From: GCA-003244245 sp035606945
GTDB taxonomy: Bacteria; Actinomycetota; Actinomycetes; Mycobacteriales; Pseudonocardiaceae
Direction: 5' to 3'
Length of the DNA: 64,000 nucleotides
NCBI GenBank assembly: GCA_035606945.1
Contig: DATNDR010000006.1
Location: forward strand, 48,868 to 112,867
A program made the position numbers and the translations under genes. The notes below the pieces were generated by a model. The model did no database searches. It worked only from the letters and a program-made list of their open reading frames with translations, and was not told the DNA's origin. Below, in pieces: positions 8,516 through 16,205 of the stretch; the first letter of the stretch is position 1, and the number at the start of each line of letters is the position of its first letter.

Positions 8516-9304
8516 TCATCGGGTTGCTGTCGGGGAGCTGGGGGTGGTGACCGCCGCCAGCAGCGCAGGCCAGGCCGACTCGCCGATCCGTGCCAGCAGG
8601 GTGACGTTTCCGGCCGGTCCCGGACGAAAAACGACGGTCTCGCCGGGGCCGAGGTCATCCAAAACGGCGGGCTGCGGGGCAGGGATGTCCACAGCGCTGG
8701 AAATCAACACCACGTCCGTGCCGGCCGGTGGGGCTTCGGACAGGACCTGCAGCGTCGCTCGCTGTTGGGCTGCGGCACCTCCGCGATTCACCCAGGTGCT
8801 GGAGGCGTCCAGCCGTGGATCATCGGTCATCGGGGCGACGCGTAACAGCCGGCCGGTGGTCTGGGTGCGGCACAGCCGAGCGGTGCGCACCGCGGAGATC
8901 GGCAGCTGCAGCGCGCGGATCGCCGCGCCGATCTGCTTGGCATGCTGGCGTCCAGTGTCGGTCAGCTCGCTCTGCGCGGCACAGTCATGGCTGGTCGCCT
9001 GCTCTGGAGTGACTACCCCGGACCGGTCGTCGCGCTCGGTATGGCTCATCCACAGCAGCAACCCGCCCTTACGCAGTGCTTGCACCAGCGCAGCGTCTTG
9101 CAACGGCCCGGTGATCTCGGTGGTGTTGATCGTGGTCTGCGCTGTTGGCGGGATGGGCTCCGGGGCGGCCTGGGAAGCAGTCGGCTCTGCCGGCGACGTG
9201 GGTTCTGGGGTGACCTGCCATGCAGTCGGAGATCCGCCACCACATGCGCTGACCGTGACCAGGATCCCGGCCGCAGCGACCCACCGCGTCCGCCGCATGG
9301 ACAT
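8516..9304 (-). CDS. Histidine-phosphatase-fold lipoprotein, catalytically degenerate
   Basis: Starting at 9304 (MSMRRTRW) the 262-residue product has a lipoprotein signal with lipobox SAC and Cys21, then a Pro/Thr/Glu-rich linker. The domain that follows resembles the phosphoglycerate-mutase-like histidine phosphatases (LTDTGRQHAKQIGAAIRAL, RTARLCRTQTTGRLL). The catalytic R-H-x-x-x-D motif reads S-H-T-E-R-D, so the arginine is lost. The region where a second catalytic histidine is expected (usually S-H-G) reads S-S-A. It is therefore probably a surface binding or scaffold protein rather than an enzyme. Longer starts back to 9460 are possible but would put the signal peptide internally. It converges with the MetOD1-like gene, 20 bases apart. 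Confidence 0.75.
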   Translation of the reverse strand: MSMRRTRWVAAAGILVTVSACGGGSPTAWQVTPEPTSPAEPTASQAAPEPIPPTAQTTINTTEITGPLQDAALVQALRKGGLLLWMSHTERDDRSGVVTPEQATSHDCAAQSELTDTGRQHAKQIGAAIRALQLPISAVRTARLCRTQTTGRLLRVAPMTDDPRLDASSTWVNRGGAAAQQRATLQVLSEAPPAGTDVVLISSAVDIPAPQPAVLDDLGPGETVVFRPGPAGNVTLLARIGESAWPALLAAVTTPSSPTATR

Positions 9305-9410
9305 TCTTGCGCCCCCTGCCCGGGATGATGATCGCAGTCGTCGCCACCGAAACTCGACGGCGCGATCCTCCCGCAAGGCGCCGAAGGGGTACCAAGCCGG
9401 TGGGGTATGA

Positions 9411-9558
9411 CTACTCTGAGTAGCGACGCGGACCTCCAGTCCGCCTACTTGGTGAATCATGGAAAACTCTGCAACATCGCCGTAGGCGCCGGCGATAGGA
9501 CGGGTAGAGCCCCGTGATGCTGTTGGACCCCCGACCCGGCAGTGTCACGGGGCTTTTT
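9411..9558 (+). ncRNA. Candidate structured small RNA
   Basis: This gene-free stretch between divergent genes holds a chain of hairpins on the plus strand. They are CTACTC-T-GAGTAG (9411-9423), GCGGAC-CTCCA-GTCCGC (9428-9444), a weaker GC-rich stem around 9470-9498, and a closing stem AGCCCCGTGA/TCACGGGGCT (9508-9554) followed by five T residues. TACTCT at 9413-9418 fits the mycobacterial -10 pattern TANNNT. A transcript of about 135 nt ending at the terminator would fit a small RNA. I do not recognise the family; the C-rich loop recalls actinobacterial sRNAs such as 6C, but I cannot claim identity. Confidence 0.4.
9508..9558 (+). terminator. Rho-independent terminator
   Basis: A perfect 10-bp stem, AGCCCCGTGA (9508-9517) with TCACGGGGCT (9545-9554), is followed by a run of T at 9554-9558. 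This is unusual for a high-GC actinobacterium, where most terminators lack the U tail. No plus-strand protein gene ends just upstream, which is why a small RNA is proposed. Confidence 0.7.
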
Positions 9559-9655
9559 CCTGCCTCGGGTCACGGGTGTCCTCGCCTCGCGGCCTCGGTG
9601 CGACGCCCGCCGCGGGCGGTGGCATGCGCGCGGGGCGCGGCGCATAGTGGACGTT

Positions 9656-9880
9656 ATGAACGTAGTCGGTGTCGTCCTCGGTATCCTCGCCATTCTCATC
9701 GTGATTTTGACAGGTATTCTGCCCGTCATTGGGGCAATTTTTGCCTGGCTCGCGCTCGTCATCGGAGTCATCGGCCTGGTCTTCGGCCTCTTCAGTAAAC
9801 ACACCACCGGTCGAAACATCAGCATCGTGGCTTGCGTCCTGGCCGCCCTACGCTTGGCATTGGGTGCGGGCATCCTTTAA
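9656..9880 (+). CDS. Small two-helix membrane protein
   Basis: A 74-residue product starting at ATG 9656 (MNVVGVVLGILAILIV). It is almost wholly hydrophobic, with two or three transmembrane helices (about 4-24, 26-46 and 55-73) separated by a short polar turn (SKHTTGRN). Small proteins of this DUF4190-like shape are common in actinobacteria, but I cannot assign a function. A longer frame back to 9542 exists but would add an Arg-rich, low-quality N-terminus. Its TAA overlaps the TAA of the converging phosphoesterase gene by three bases (9877-9880). Confidence 0.65.
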   Translation: MNVVGVVLGILAILIVILTGILPVIGAIFAWLALVIGVIGLVFGLFSKHTTGRNISIVACVLAALRLALGAGIL

Positions 9881-11172
9881 GGCGAAATTAATCCGAGGTC
9901 GGTGGCGCAATTCCGCAAGGCCGGCCAGTCATGACCAGCGTGGATGTCGCCTACGGTGTGGCCGGTGAACTGGCAGCCGCAGGCCTGGATGTCTGGGACG
10001 TCATACCGGCGGGCGGTGAGGTCGGGTTCAGCCTCGAAGTCGAGAACCTCGGCCAGGTTGTTGGCGGCTGCGTCGCGCACGGTGAGTGGTTCGAGACCGA
10101 ATCGCCACTCGATCATCTTGAGCACGGAGGTGTGATCGTAGATGCCGTGCGCGACCGTCCGCCGATGCGCTCGCGGCGAGATGACCAGGCACGGCACCCG
10201 GAAACCGCGCAGCCCGGTACCGAGGTCGGGTCGCGGGTCGGGCGCGGTGGTCGGCGGCACATGGTCGAAGAACCCGCCCCATTCGTCATAGTTGATGACC
10301 AGTGCCGTGCGTTCCCAATTCGGGCCTGAAATGACTGCATTGTAGATAGTGTTCAGGAAGTACTGGCCGACACGGATGTCAGATAGCGGGTGATCATCAC
10401 CGGATGTGCCGGCGGTCCCGCTGAGAAATCGTGGGTCGACGAACGACACGGCGGGCAAGGTCTGATTCTTGGCGTCGAGGAAGAATTGTGCGATCGGGTA
10501 GGTGATATCCCGGTATTTCGAACCCCATAGCGCGGTCACCGGCGTGTCGCTGAAGTAGTATTTTGCGGCGATACGGCGTTCGGCGAGTCGATCCCAGATG
10601 GTGGGAATTGTGGTGGGCTCCATGATATTGGAGATGCGGTCGGTTTGGGCGGCGTGCTGGAAGAAACGGTTCGGAAAGGTCGGCCCCATCACCGCGGCGA
10701 AGTACCGATCGCATGTGGTCCAATCGCGAGCGGCGTGGCCGAAGAAGGCCAGATCGGTGTCAGTGTAGTAGCCGATGGCGAATCGATCGTTGCGACCTGA
10801 CCGCAGGAAACCGTCGCAGGCGCCGCCGCTGTATTGGACACGCCCACCCTTGTATGAATGATCCGGGTCGGGGTGGCCGCAGCCCGTGAAGGTATCCAGA
10901 CGATGCGTGGCATGGCGATTACCGCTGTTGTCGACGTAGTGCAACCCCTCCTGTTCGCCGTCTGCACCGGGCAACCATCCGAGGTAGTGATCGAAGGAAC
11001 GGTTCTCCATCATCACCAGGACGATATGATCGATTCCGGACTCCTCGGGTGGCGGCAGCGCGCCGGGGGAGGTGGTGACCGCCACCCGGTTCGCGCAGGC
11101 AGCCAGGCCGAAGGCGCTCACGGCAACCGTGGCAGCGGCGCCCGCGATGAACTGGCGTCGATTCAGCTCCAT
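9877..11172 (-). CDS. Tat-exported phosphoesterase (phospholipase C / acid phosphatase family)
   Basis: From ATG 11172 the 431-residue product begins with a twin-arginine signal (RRQF at residues 5-8), a hydrophobic stretch and a lipobox LAAC (Cys26). It is likely exported folded by Tat and lipid-anchored. The mature domain starts with the phosphoesterase signature IDHIVLVMMENRSFDHYLG (about 48-66). It also has GPTFPNRFFQHAAQT and a metal-site motif NYDEWGGFFDHVPP, as in the phospholipase C / AcpA family. Substrate unknown: phospholipids or phosphomonoesters are both possible. It lies 25 bases downstream of the DUF2071 gene on the same strand and probably shares its transcript. Confidence 0.85.
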   Translation of the reverse strand: MELNRRQFIAGAAATVAVSAFGLAACANRVAVTTSPGALPPPEESGIDHIVLVMMENRSFDHYLGWLPGADGEQEGLHYVDNSGNRHATHRLDTFTGCGHPDPDHSYKGGRVQYSGGACDGFLRSGRNDRFAIGYYTDTDLAFFGHAARDWTTCDRYFAAVMGPTFPNRFFQHAAQTDRISNIMEPTTIPTIWDRLAERRIAAKYYFSDTPVTALWGSKYRDITYPIAQFFLDAKNQTLPAVSFVDPRFLSGTAGTSGDDHPLSDIRVGQYFLNTIYNAVISGPNWERTALVINYDEWGGFFDHVPPTTAPDPRPDLGTGLRGFRVPCLVISPRAHRRTVAHGIYDHTSVLKMIEWRFGLEPLTVRDAAANNLAEVLDFEAEPDLTARRYDVPDIQACGCQFTGHTVGDIHAGHDWPALRNCATDLGLISP

Positions 11173-11197
11173 GGCTGCTATCTCAGCAGATGCGCCG

Positions 11198-11929
11198 CTA
11201 CCGTTGCATCCTCGACCCCGACCATCGAGGCGGACCGAAACGAGCATCGACACCGGGCGAAAAGTGCGCAAGTGGCTCGCCCTGCGGCGGCGGTAGGCCT
11301 GCGGCGGTGAGCAGGTTTTGGTTAACCTGTTCGACCCGCACGCTCCACAGCGGCCATGGCTGATGCTCCACCGGCACGGTCACCAAGTAGCCTGCGATCT
11401 TGGTAAAGGCGCGCCACCGTCCGGTCAGAAAATGATCTCGTTCCCCCAGTTCTTCTGCGGCTATCGGCGAGCCGGGTTCCACCACAATATCGTGGCCTGC
11501 CGCTGGTGCCCATCGCCTGCGTGACCGATAGGTGATCCGGGAGCCGGCTTCCACGCTCATGGCCGCCCACTGGTATGGCACCTGTAATAATGTCCGGGCG
11601 CCGAGAACAGTGGCCAGTTCGTCGGCCTCCAGGGAGAAAAACCACAAGCCGTCCAACCCGTTGCTGTCCAGCACGTAAGTTCGGAGATTGGTTTCGGGAA
11701 AGGACGACAACCAGGGGATGGCAGGAAGCCCCGGGGGATGAAAGTCGCGCAGCATAAATGGAGTGAGCCCCACCCAGGCAAGACCTCCGTGGGTGTGCAC
11801 CTCGAGATCAGGGGGGAGCAAGCGCTGCACATCCGCTGGGTCGTAGGCCCAGTGCAGGAACGTGAATGTCTGCCAACGCTGGTGGGCAAACGGCCAAGCC
11901 ACCTGCTCCTCGGGAAGCGCACCGGCCAC
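11198..11929 (-). CDS. DUF2071 (YqjF-like) protein
   Basis: A 243-residue protein from a GTG start. It has the family features HQRWQTFTFLHWAYDPADVQRLLPP near the N-terminus, GGLAWVGLTPFMLRDFHPPGLP and FPETNLRTYV, and a C-terminal GVDARFGPPRW. The fold is acetoacetate-decarboxylase-like. Members are widespread in actinobacteria and uncharacterised. It precedes the phosphoesterase gene by 25 bases and is preceded by a strong hairpin that separates it from the next gene. Confidence 0.8.
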   Translation of the reverse strand: MAGALPEEQVAWPFAHQRWQTFTFLHWAYDPADVQRLLPPDLEVHTHGGLAWVGLTPFMLRDFHPPGLPAIPWLSSFPETNLRTYVLDSNGLDGLWFFSLEADELATVLGARTLLQVPYQWAAMSVEAGSRITYRSRRRWAPAAGHDIVVEPGSPIAAEELGERDHFLTGRWRAFTKIAGYLVTVPVEHQPWPLWSVRVEQVNQNLLTAAGLPPPQGEPLAHFSPGVDARFGPPRWSGSRMQR

Positions 11930-11996
11930 GATAACGGGATTCCCACCCGCCCCCGGATACCAAACAAAAGCCGACCAGCGAACAAAAGATCTGCTA

Positions 11997-12039
11997 CCCC
12001 GCCGGCCGGGCGACCCGTGAGGTCGCCCGGCCGGCGGGG
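11997..12039 (-). terminator. Long GC-rich hairpin, likely terminator
   Basis: A perfect 19-bp inverted repeat: 11997-12015 (CCCCGCCGGCCGGGCGACC) with 12021-12039, and a 5-nt loop CGTGA. It sits just downstream of the minus-strand gene ending at 12053 and upstream of the DUF2071 start. It probably terminates the former transcript. There is no U tail, as is common in mycobacteria. Confidence 0.75.
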
Positions 12040-12052
12040 CCGGCGTGAGGTG

Positions 12053-12388
12053 TCACCCGTTCCGGCGGAGCATGAGCCGCAGCACCAACAACACCAGAAC
12101 ACCGAACAGGACCGAGGCGGTCGGAACGGGTCGGTGCCGCACAGTCTTGGCCAGTTGTCCGACCCGCCCCGACAGCGCCGTTGGGAGTTCGGCCAGCGCA
12201 TCGTTGGCTGTGCTTTTGGCTTGCAGCGCCGCCTCGCCGGCCTTGTCCTGGGCCGCCTTGCGGCCCGTGTGCAGATGCTGCTTGACCTGCTCCGCCGTCG
12301 CTTGCACGGCTTGCTTGGTGGCATGCAGCTTGCCCTCGACGAATGCGGGCACGGCCGCCTTGGTCAGCTCAGGTGACGAGATAGCCAT
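12053..12388 (-). CDS. Small coiled-coil, C-terminally membrane-anchored protein under a SigF-type promoter
   Basis: A 111-residue protein from ATG 12388 with a good ribosome site (GGGAGG). Residues 1-75 are helical and rich in Ala, Lys and Gln (ATKQAVQATAEQVKQHL), suggesting a coiled coil. A transmembrane helix follows at about 92-108 (VLFGVLVLLVLRLML) with a short basic tail. It resembles small stress proteins of the apolipoprotein-like or DUF3618 type in actinobacteria; the family is not certain. A promoter matching the SigF consensus lies about 65 bases upstream, and a strong hairpin terminator follows. This suggests a monocistronic stress-induced gene. Confidence 0.7.
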   Translation of the reverse strand: MAISSPELTKAAVPAFVEGKLHATKQAVQATAEQVKQHLHTGRKAAQDKAGEAALQAKSTANDALAELPTALSGRVGQLAKTVRHRPVPTASVLFGVLVLLVLRLMLRRNG

Positions 12389-12453
12389 CGAGGTGTCCCT
12401 CCCAGTTCACGCGACGCACAGGGGGCGTCGCTACCGTCTTCGACGACACACAG

Positions 12454-12479
12454 TTACCCAGCTTCAACGCTGTGTAAAC
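12454..12479 (-). promoter_or_regulatory. SigF-type promoter
   Basis: On the minus strand GTTT (12476-12479) and GGGTAA (12454-12459) are separated by 16 nt. This matches the mycobacterial SigF consensus GTTT-N15-17-GGGTAT/A. The expected transcript start, near 12447, leaves a leader of about 60 nt before the ATG at 12388, whose gene encodes a stress-type small membrane protein. Confidence 0.7.
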
Positions 12480-12535
12480 ATGCGAACCGGCGCATCGTGC
12501 GGCGGTCGCCGCCCGCGATGATCGAAGGGACAGCG

Positions 12536-14136
12536 ATGCGAGCCTTACGCGACTGTGCATTGTTGCGAGTCGCTGTCCCGTCGGCGTCGCGGCTTGCTGC
12601 AGGCCTGATCGTGCTAGCCCTGTTGACCCTCCCGGGCTGCATGCCCCATCCGGATCTCGGCGCTGCTGCCGCGCTGGCTCCGCCACCGCAGGCCCACCGC
12701 CGCAGGCCCCACCGCCACCGTTGGGCATCAACGGCGCGGTAGTACCTCGACTGCAGTGGAGCGGCTGTGCCAGATCGTTTCAGTGCGCCACGGCGACGGT
12801 GCCGCTGGACTACCACCAACCACGCGGCGCCACGATCAGGTTGTCGGTCATCAAACTGCCGGCGACAGACCCGGCACACCGCATCGGTTCGCTGTTCGTC
12901 AACTTCGGTGGCCCCGGCACCGGCGGTGTCAGTGACCTCGAACGTATCGGCCCGGGGTATCCAGACCTGCTGCGCCAGCGGTTCGACCTGCTCAGCTTCG
13001 ATCCCCGCGGCGTCGCGAGCAGCACACCGGTCCGCTGCGCCGTAAACGGCAGTACCAACGACGAGGCGGCGGGCTCGCCGGTGCGGCTCGACCAGCGCGC
13101 GCAGTTCTTCGCCAGTAGCGCTGCCCTCGGGCGCAGCTGCGCCGCGGCGTCTGGTGAGTTGCTCGGCCACAGCTCGTCGGCCAACACAGCTCGCGATCTC
13201 GAACTGCTGCGGCAAGCGGTCGGTGATGAGGATCTGAGCTTTCTGGGCTATTCGTACGGCACCTACGTCGGTGCCACCTACGCCAATCTGTTTCCCGACC
13301 GCACCCGCGCCATGGTCTTCGACGGGGCACTCGACCTGGTGGCGAACTCAACGGGCCAGCCCGGTCAGGAGGACATGCCGGTCGACGTGCGCGCCGACAC
13401 CGCCCGCGCGAAAGCCGAGGAACTCGACGCGTTCTTCGACCGCTGCGCCGAGGCCGGCCCCAAGTGCGCGTTCTCGTCGGGTGACCCGCATCGGAAGTTC
13501 GCCGATATGGTGTCCAAGCTCAAGAAAGGTGGTGGCGGCACCAGCCTCGACTCGGTATTGCGCACCGTTTCCCACGGTCTGCAAAACTCCACCCGCTGGA
13601 GCAGCATGGCCGCGTCGCTGCAGCGTATCTCGAATTCGCTACGGCCCGAAGGAGCCGGTGCGCAGGACCAACCGCCGACGCTCGACCCCTATGTCCCTCG
13701 CCATTCCGCGGCGTTTCTCGCCACCCAGTGCGTGGACAGCGACTACCCACGCGACCAGCAGGCTTATGAGCGGCTCATCCCGGTTGAGGACCGGCGCCAA
13801 CCCTATTTCGGGCTGACGTCACTGTTCGCCATGGCGCAATGCATCGCCTGGCCGGCCACCGACCGCGACCGCTACCTGGGCCCATGGAACCATCGCCGGC
13901 CACACCCGATTCTGGTGGTGAACAATCGCCACGACCCCGAGACGCCACTGTGGAACGCGCAAGCCATCTCCGGCGAGCTCACCGACGCCCCTCTCCTGAT
14001 CATCGAGGGTTACGGTCACACCACGCTGAACGTGCACAGCACCTGCGCCAGCGCCGCAGAGGCCAGCTACCTCGTCACGCTCCAACTTCCCGACGAGGGC
14101 GCCACCTGTTCCGCGGACTACCAGCCATTTCGCTGA
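12536..14136 (+). pseudogene. Lipoprotein alpha/beta hydrolase (tripeptidyl-aminopeptidase / CaeA-Hip1 type), frameshifted in linker
   Basis: The N-terminal frame from ATG 12536 encodes a lipoprotein signal (LALLTLPGC, Cys35) followed by a proline-rich start. The hydrolase lies in the next frame and reaches 14136. The frames meet inside a repetitive Pro-coding linker (about 12680-12715, units of CCGCAGGCCC), where one slippage would restore a single protein of about 530 residues. The enzyme part has the oxyanion motif NFGGPGTGG, nucleophile GYSYGTY, Asp in NNRHDPETP and His in GYGHTT. These are features of the secreted peptidases/esterases related to M. tuberculosis Rv2223c/Rv2224c. As given, the signal is uncoupled from the enzyme. 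A sequencing error, phase variation or true decay are all possible. The hydrolase frame alone has a possible internal start near 12721. Confidence 0.7.
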
Positions 14137-14235
14137 TCATGGCGAGTCACGCTGAGTGACCGATATCGAATTTTGTGCGTATCTTGTTCTCTTTCAGGTG
14201 GTCGAGGCACTCAGATGGCCCTGTCCAACGCCTCG

Positions 14236-14256
14236 ACGTGAACGTAACGTTCACGT
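14236..14256. promoter_or_regulatory. Perfect 21-bp palindrome, TetR-type operator candidate
   Basis: Arms ACGTGAACGT (14236-14245) and ACGTTCACGT (14247-14256) surround a single central A. Size, perfect symmetry and the TGAACGT..ACGTTCA core resemble TetR-family operators in mycobacteria. It lies about 110 bases upstream of the cupin gene, in a 230-base gap. No TetR gene is adjacent, so the regulator would be encoded elsewhere. Confidence 0.5.
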
Positions 14257-14368
14257 ACCTGGTTCTGCGCGTCAATCGAGCGGGGACTGGACCTAGTGGC
14301 CGCCGGCGCGACGCGTTTGGACCGAAGCCCGGCTCGGCCGCAGGCCGACTGACCGCGAGGAGAAACCC

Positions 14369-14728
14369 ATGACTCTCCAATCCAGGAGCCTGGATCATCC
14401 GGATGAGGTTCGGAAGTTCACCAACGGCGAATTGGGGGTAGTGACGTTGTCCGGGACGACCGTGGGCAGAGCTGTCTTCCAACCTGGCTGGCGGTGGTCC
14501 AACGACATCAAGCCAATCGCCGGCACCGAGTCCTGCGAGGCGGCCCACACCGGATACGTCCTCTCCGGCCGGATGCACATCACGATGAATGACGGCGCAG
14601 AGGGCGAGGTGGGACCAGGTGATGCCTTCATCGTCTCGCCCGGTCACGACGCGTGGGTCGTCGGCGATGAGCCTTGCGTCGCTCTCGACTGGTCTGCCGC
14701 AGAAAACTTCGCCAAGACTGACGAATAA
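14369..14728 (+). CDS. Cupin-domain protein
   Basis: A 119-residue single-cupin protein from ATG 14369 with a GAGGAGA ribosome site. It has beta-barrel motifs CEAAHTGYVLSGRMHITMNDG and GPGDAFIVSPGHDAWVVGDEP. The first histidine (AAHTGY) and the later PGHDAW histidine could bind a metal, although the canonical H-x-H pair is incomplete. The substrate is unknown. It is 7 bases upstream of the fatty-acid hydroxylase gene, suggesting an operon under the palindromic operator. Confidence 0.8.
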   Translation: MTLQSRSLDHPDEVRKFTNGELGVVTLSGTTVGRAVFQPGWRWSNDIKPIAGTESCEAAHTGYVLSGRMHITMNDGAEGEVGPGDAFIVSPGHDAWVVGDEPCVALDWSAAENFAKTDE

Positions 14729-14735
14729 TGGTGAT

Positions 14736-15386
14736 ATGGCGCCTACGCGAGCGGAAATCCTCAGCGCTTCGCCTCCGATCTTCACGTCACGGTTGTTGAA
14801 TGCGCTGATCCGCACCCACCCCCTGGTGCCGCTGGCGCTGTACGGGCCGGTGATCCTGACGCTGGCCGTGGTTGGCGTGCAACGGGTTGGCGTGTTGATC
14901 GCGATCGCGCTGATGGCCGCGGGCTACCTCGCCTGGACCCTGACGGAGTACTGGGTACATCGTGCGGTGTTCCATTTCCAGCCGCGCGGCCCCCGCAGCG
15001 AAGCGTTCGTGTGGGCCATTCACGGCGTGCATCACGCCCACCCCAACGACCCGCGCCGGGTCGTCACGTCGCCGGTGGCGAGCGTTCCCATCGGGGCGGC
15101 CGCGGCGGTCCTGCTGTGGTTGCTGTTGCCGGGGGCGCTGTGGATGCCGCTCGCGGCCGGCTGGGGTGGCGGGTACCTCGCTTATGACCTGCTGCACGCG
15201 TATCTGCATGTGGGCCGGCCGAAAATGTCGCTGCTGCGCTGGCTGCGGGCGCGGCACCTGCGGCATCACTTCGCGGACGCCCGAGGAGACTTCGGTGTGA
15301 GTGCGCCGTATTGGGATTATGTCTTCGGCACCTCGCGACCCGTCCGGAACGGGCGCGAGGTGGCGAGCCGGACATGCGAGTACTGA
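14736..15386 (+). CDS. Fatty-acid hydroxylase / sterol-desaturase family membrane protein
   Basis: A 216-residue integral membrane protein from ATG 14736. Four hydrophobic segments surround the histidine clusters HRAVFH, HGVHHAHP, HAYLH and HLRHHF, the di-iron site of the fatty acid hydroxylase superfamily. Length and spacing are like bacterial relatives of Scs7/FA2H (2-hydroxylation of fatty acyl chains). The substrate is not determinable here; a cell-envelope lipid is likely. Its end overlaps by 13 bases the start of a glycosyltransferase remnant, so the pair was once probably co-translated in a lipid or carotenoid modification unit. Confidence 0.8.
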   Translation: MAPTRAEILSASPPIFTSRLLNALIRTHPLVPLALYGPVILTLAVVGVQRVGVLIAIALMAAGYLAWTLTEYWVHRAVFHFQPRGPRSEAFVWAIHGVHHAHPNDPRRVVTSPVASVPIGAAAAVLLWLLLPGALWMPLAAGWGGGYLAYDLLHAYLHVGRPKMSLLRWLRARHLRHHFADARGDFGVSAPYWDYVFGTSRPVRNGREVASRTCEY

Positions 15387-15741
15387 TCACCAGTCCAGCG
15401 GGGCTCGGACACATCCATCCGATGGTGCCCCTCGCGCGGGCGCTACGCGATCGTCGCCACGAGGTGCTGTGGGCGGTCCCCGCTGACGGCGTCGATCACG
15501 TCGAGCGCGCCGGGCTCCGCGCGGTGGCCAGCGCCCCTGCCGGGCTCACCCGAGTTCGCCGGGCACATCGTGGCGGCCGAACTCGTCGCACGCCGGATCC
15601 GGAACGGTACTGGCGACGCTTGCCGCAGGTCTTCCGCAACTGTGCCTACCGCAGGGCGCGGACCAATTCCTGAACGCCGCCGCCACCGCCGCGGTTGCCG
15701 TGCTGGAGCAGACGACGGCTAGCCGAAGCCCAGTTGCCTGA
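15374..15741 (+). pseudogene. MGT-type glycosyltransferase remnant
   Basis: From ATG 15374 the frame gives MRVLITSPAGLGHIHPMVPLA and ALRDRRHEVLWAVP, the N-terminus of a macrolide/UDP-glycosyltransferase (GT1, activator-dependent type). After about 15540 the frame is lost. In another frame, 15630-15710 gives LPQLCLPQGADQFLNAAATAA, which is the C-terminal nucleotide-sugar-binding part of the same family, ending at TGA 15739-15741. About 250 residues between the two are missing. The gene is an internal-deletion pseudogene downstream of and overlapping the hydroxylase. Confidence 0.75.
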
Positions 15742-15818
15742 AATCCCGGGCCTGGGTCACGCGCTGCCGTGCGCGCGAGAGATCTCTGAGTGATCTCAAG
15801 CACCCCGCCATGCGCTGG

Positions 15819-16049
15819 TCAGCCGGTGAGACGTTGGCGAAGCATTTGCTTGCCCTTCTCGCCACCCTTGCGGCTTTCGGCCTGCGCCCGCCTGAACAGG
15901 TCTGCCAATTCGGAGTCGCCTTGACGTTCGGCGTCCTGGATGTAGGTCTCCAGGCGCAGGGCATTGCTCAGGCACGCCTCGGTGAACCAGATCAGGTCAT
16001 AGTTCTTGTCCTTGGTTCCGGTCACCTGACCGGTTTCGGTGGTGGACAC
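15819..16049 (-). CDS. Conserved small helical protein
   Basis: A 76-residue protein from GTG 16049 with a GGGAGG ribosome site. It has the motif YDLIWFTEACLSNALRLETYIQ followed by charged helices (DLFRRAQAESRKGGEKGKQMLRQRL). Near-identical small proteins are, as I recall, conserved in mycobacteria and other actinobacteria without a known function. No signal or membrane segment is seen. It stands alone, with the glycosyltransferase remnant converging from the left. Confidence 0.7.
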   Translation of the reverse strand: MSTTETGQVTGTKDKNYDLIWFTEACLSNALRLETYIQDAERQGDSELADLFRRAQAESRKGGEKGKQMLRQRLTG

Positions 16050-16205
16050 GGGCGCCTCCCTAGGTGATGGGCAGTACTAGGTGGCGTACCCGGGAACTCG
16101 GTGCCCTAGTCGTCGATGGGATCACTCGTCGGGCTGGCCGATGGCGAGATAGCCGGTACCCGAATAGAGCAATGCTTCTCCCGGAAGGTGCGGCATCATA
16201 TTCCA

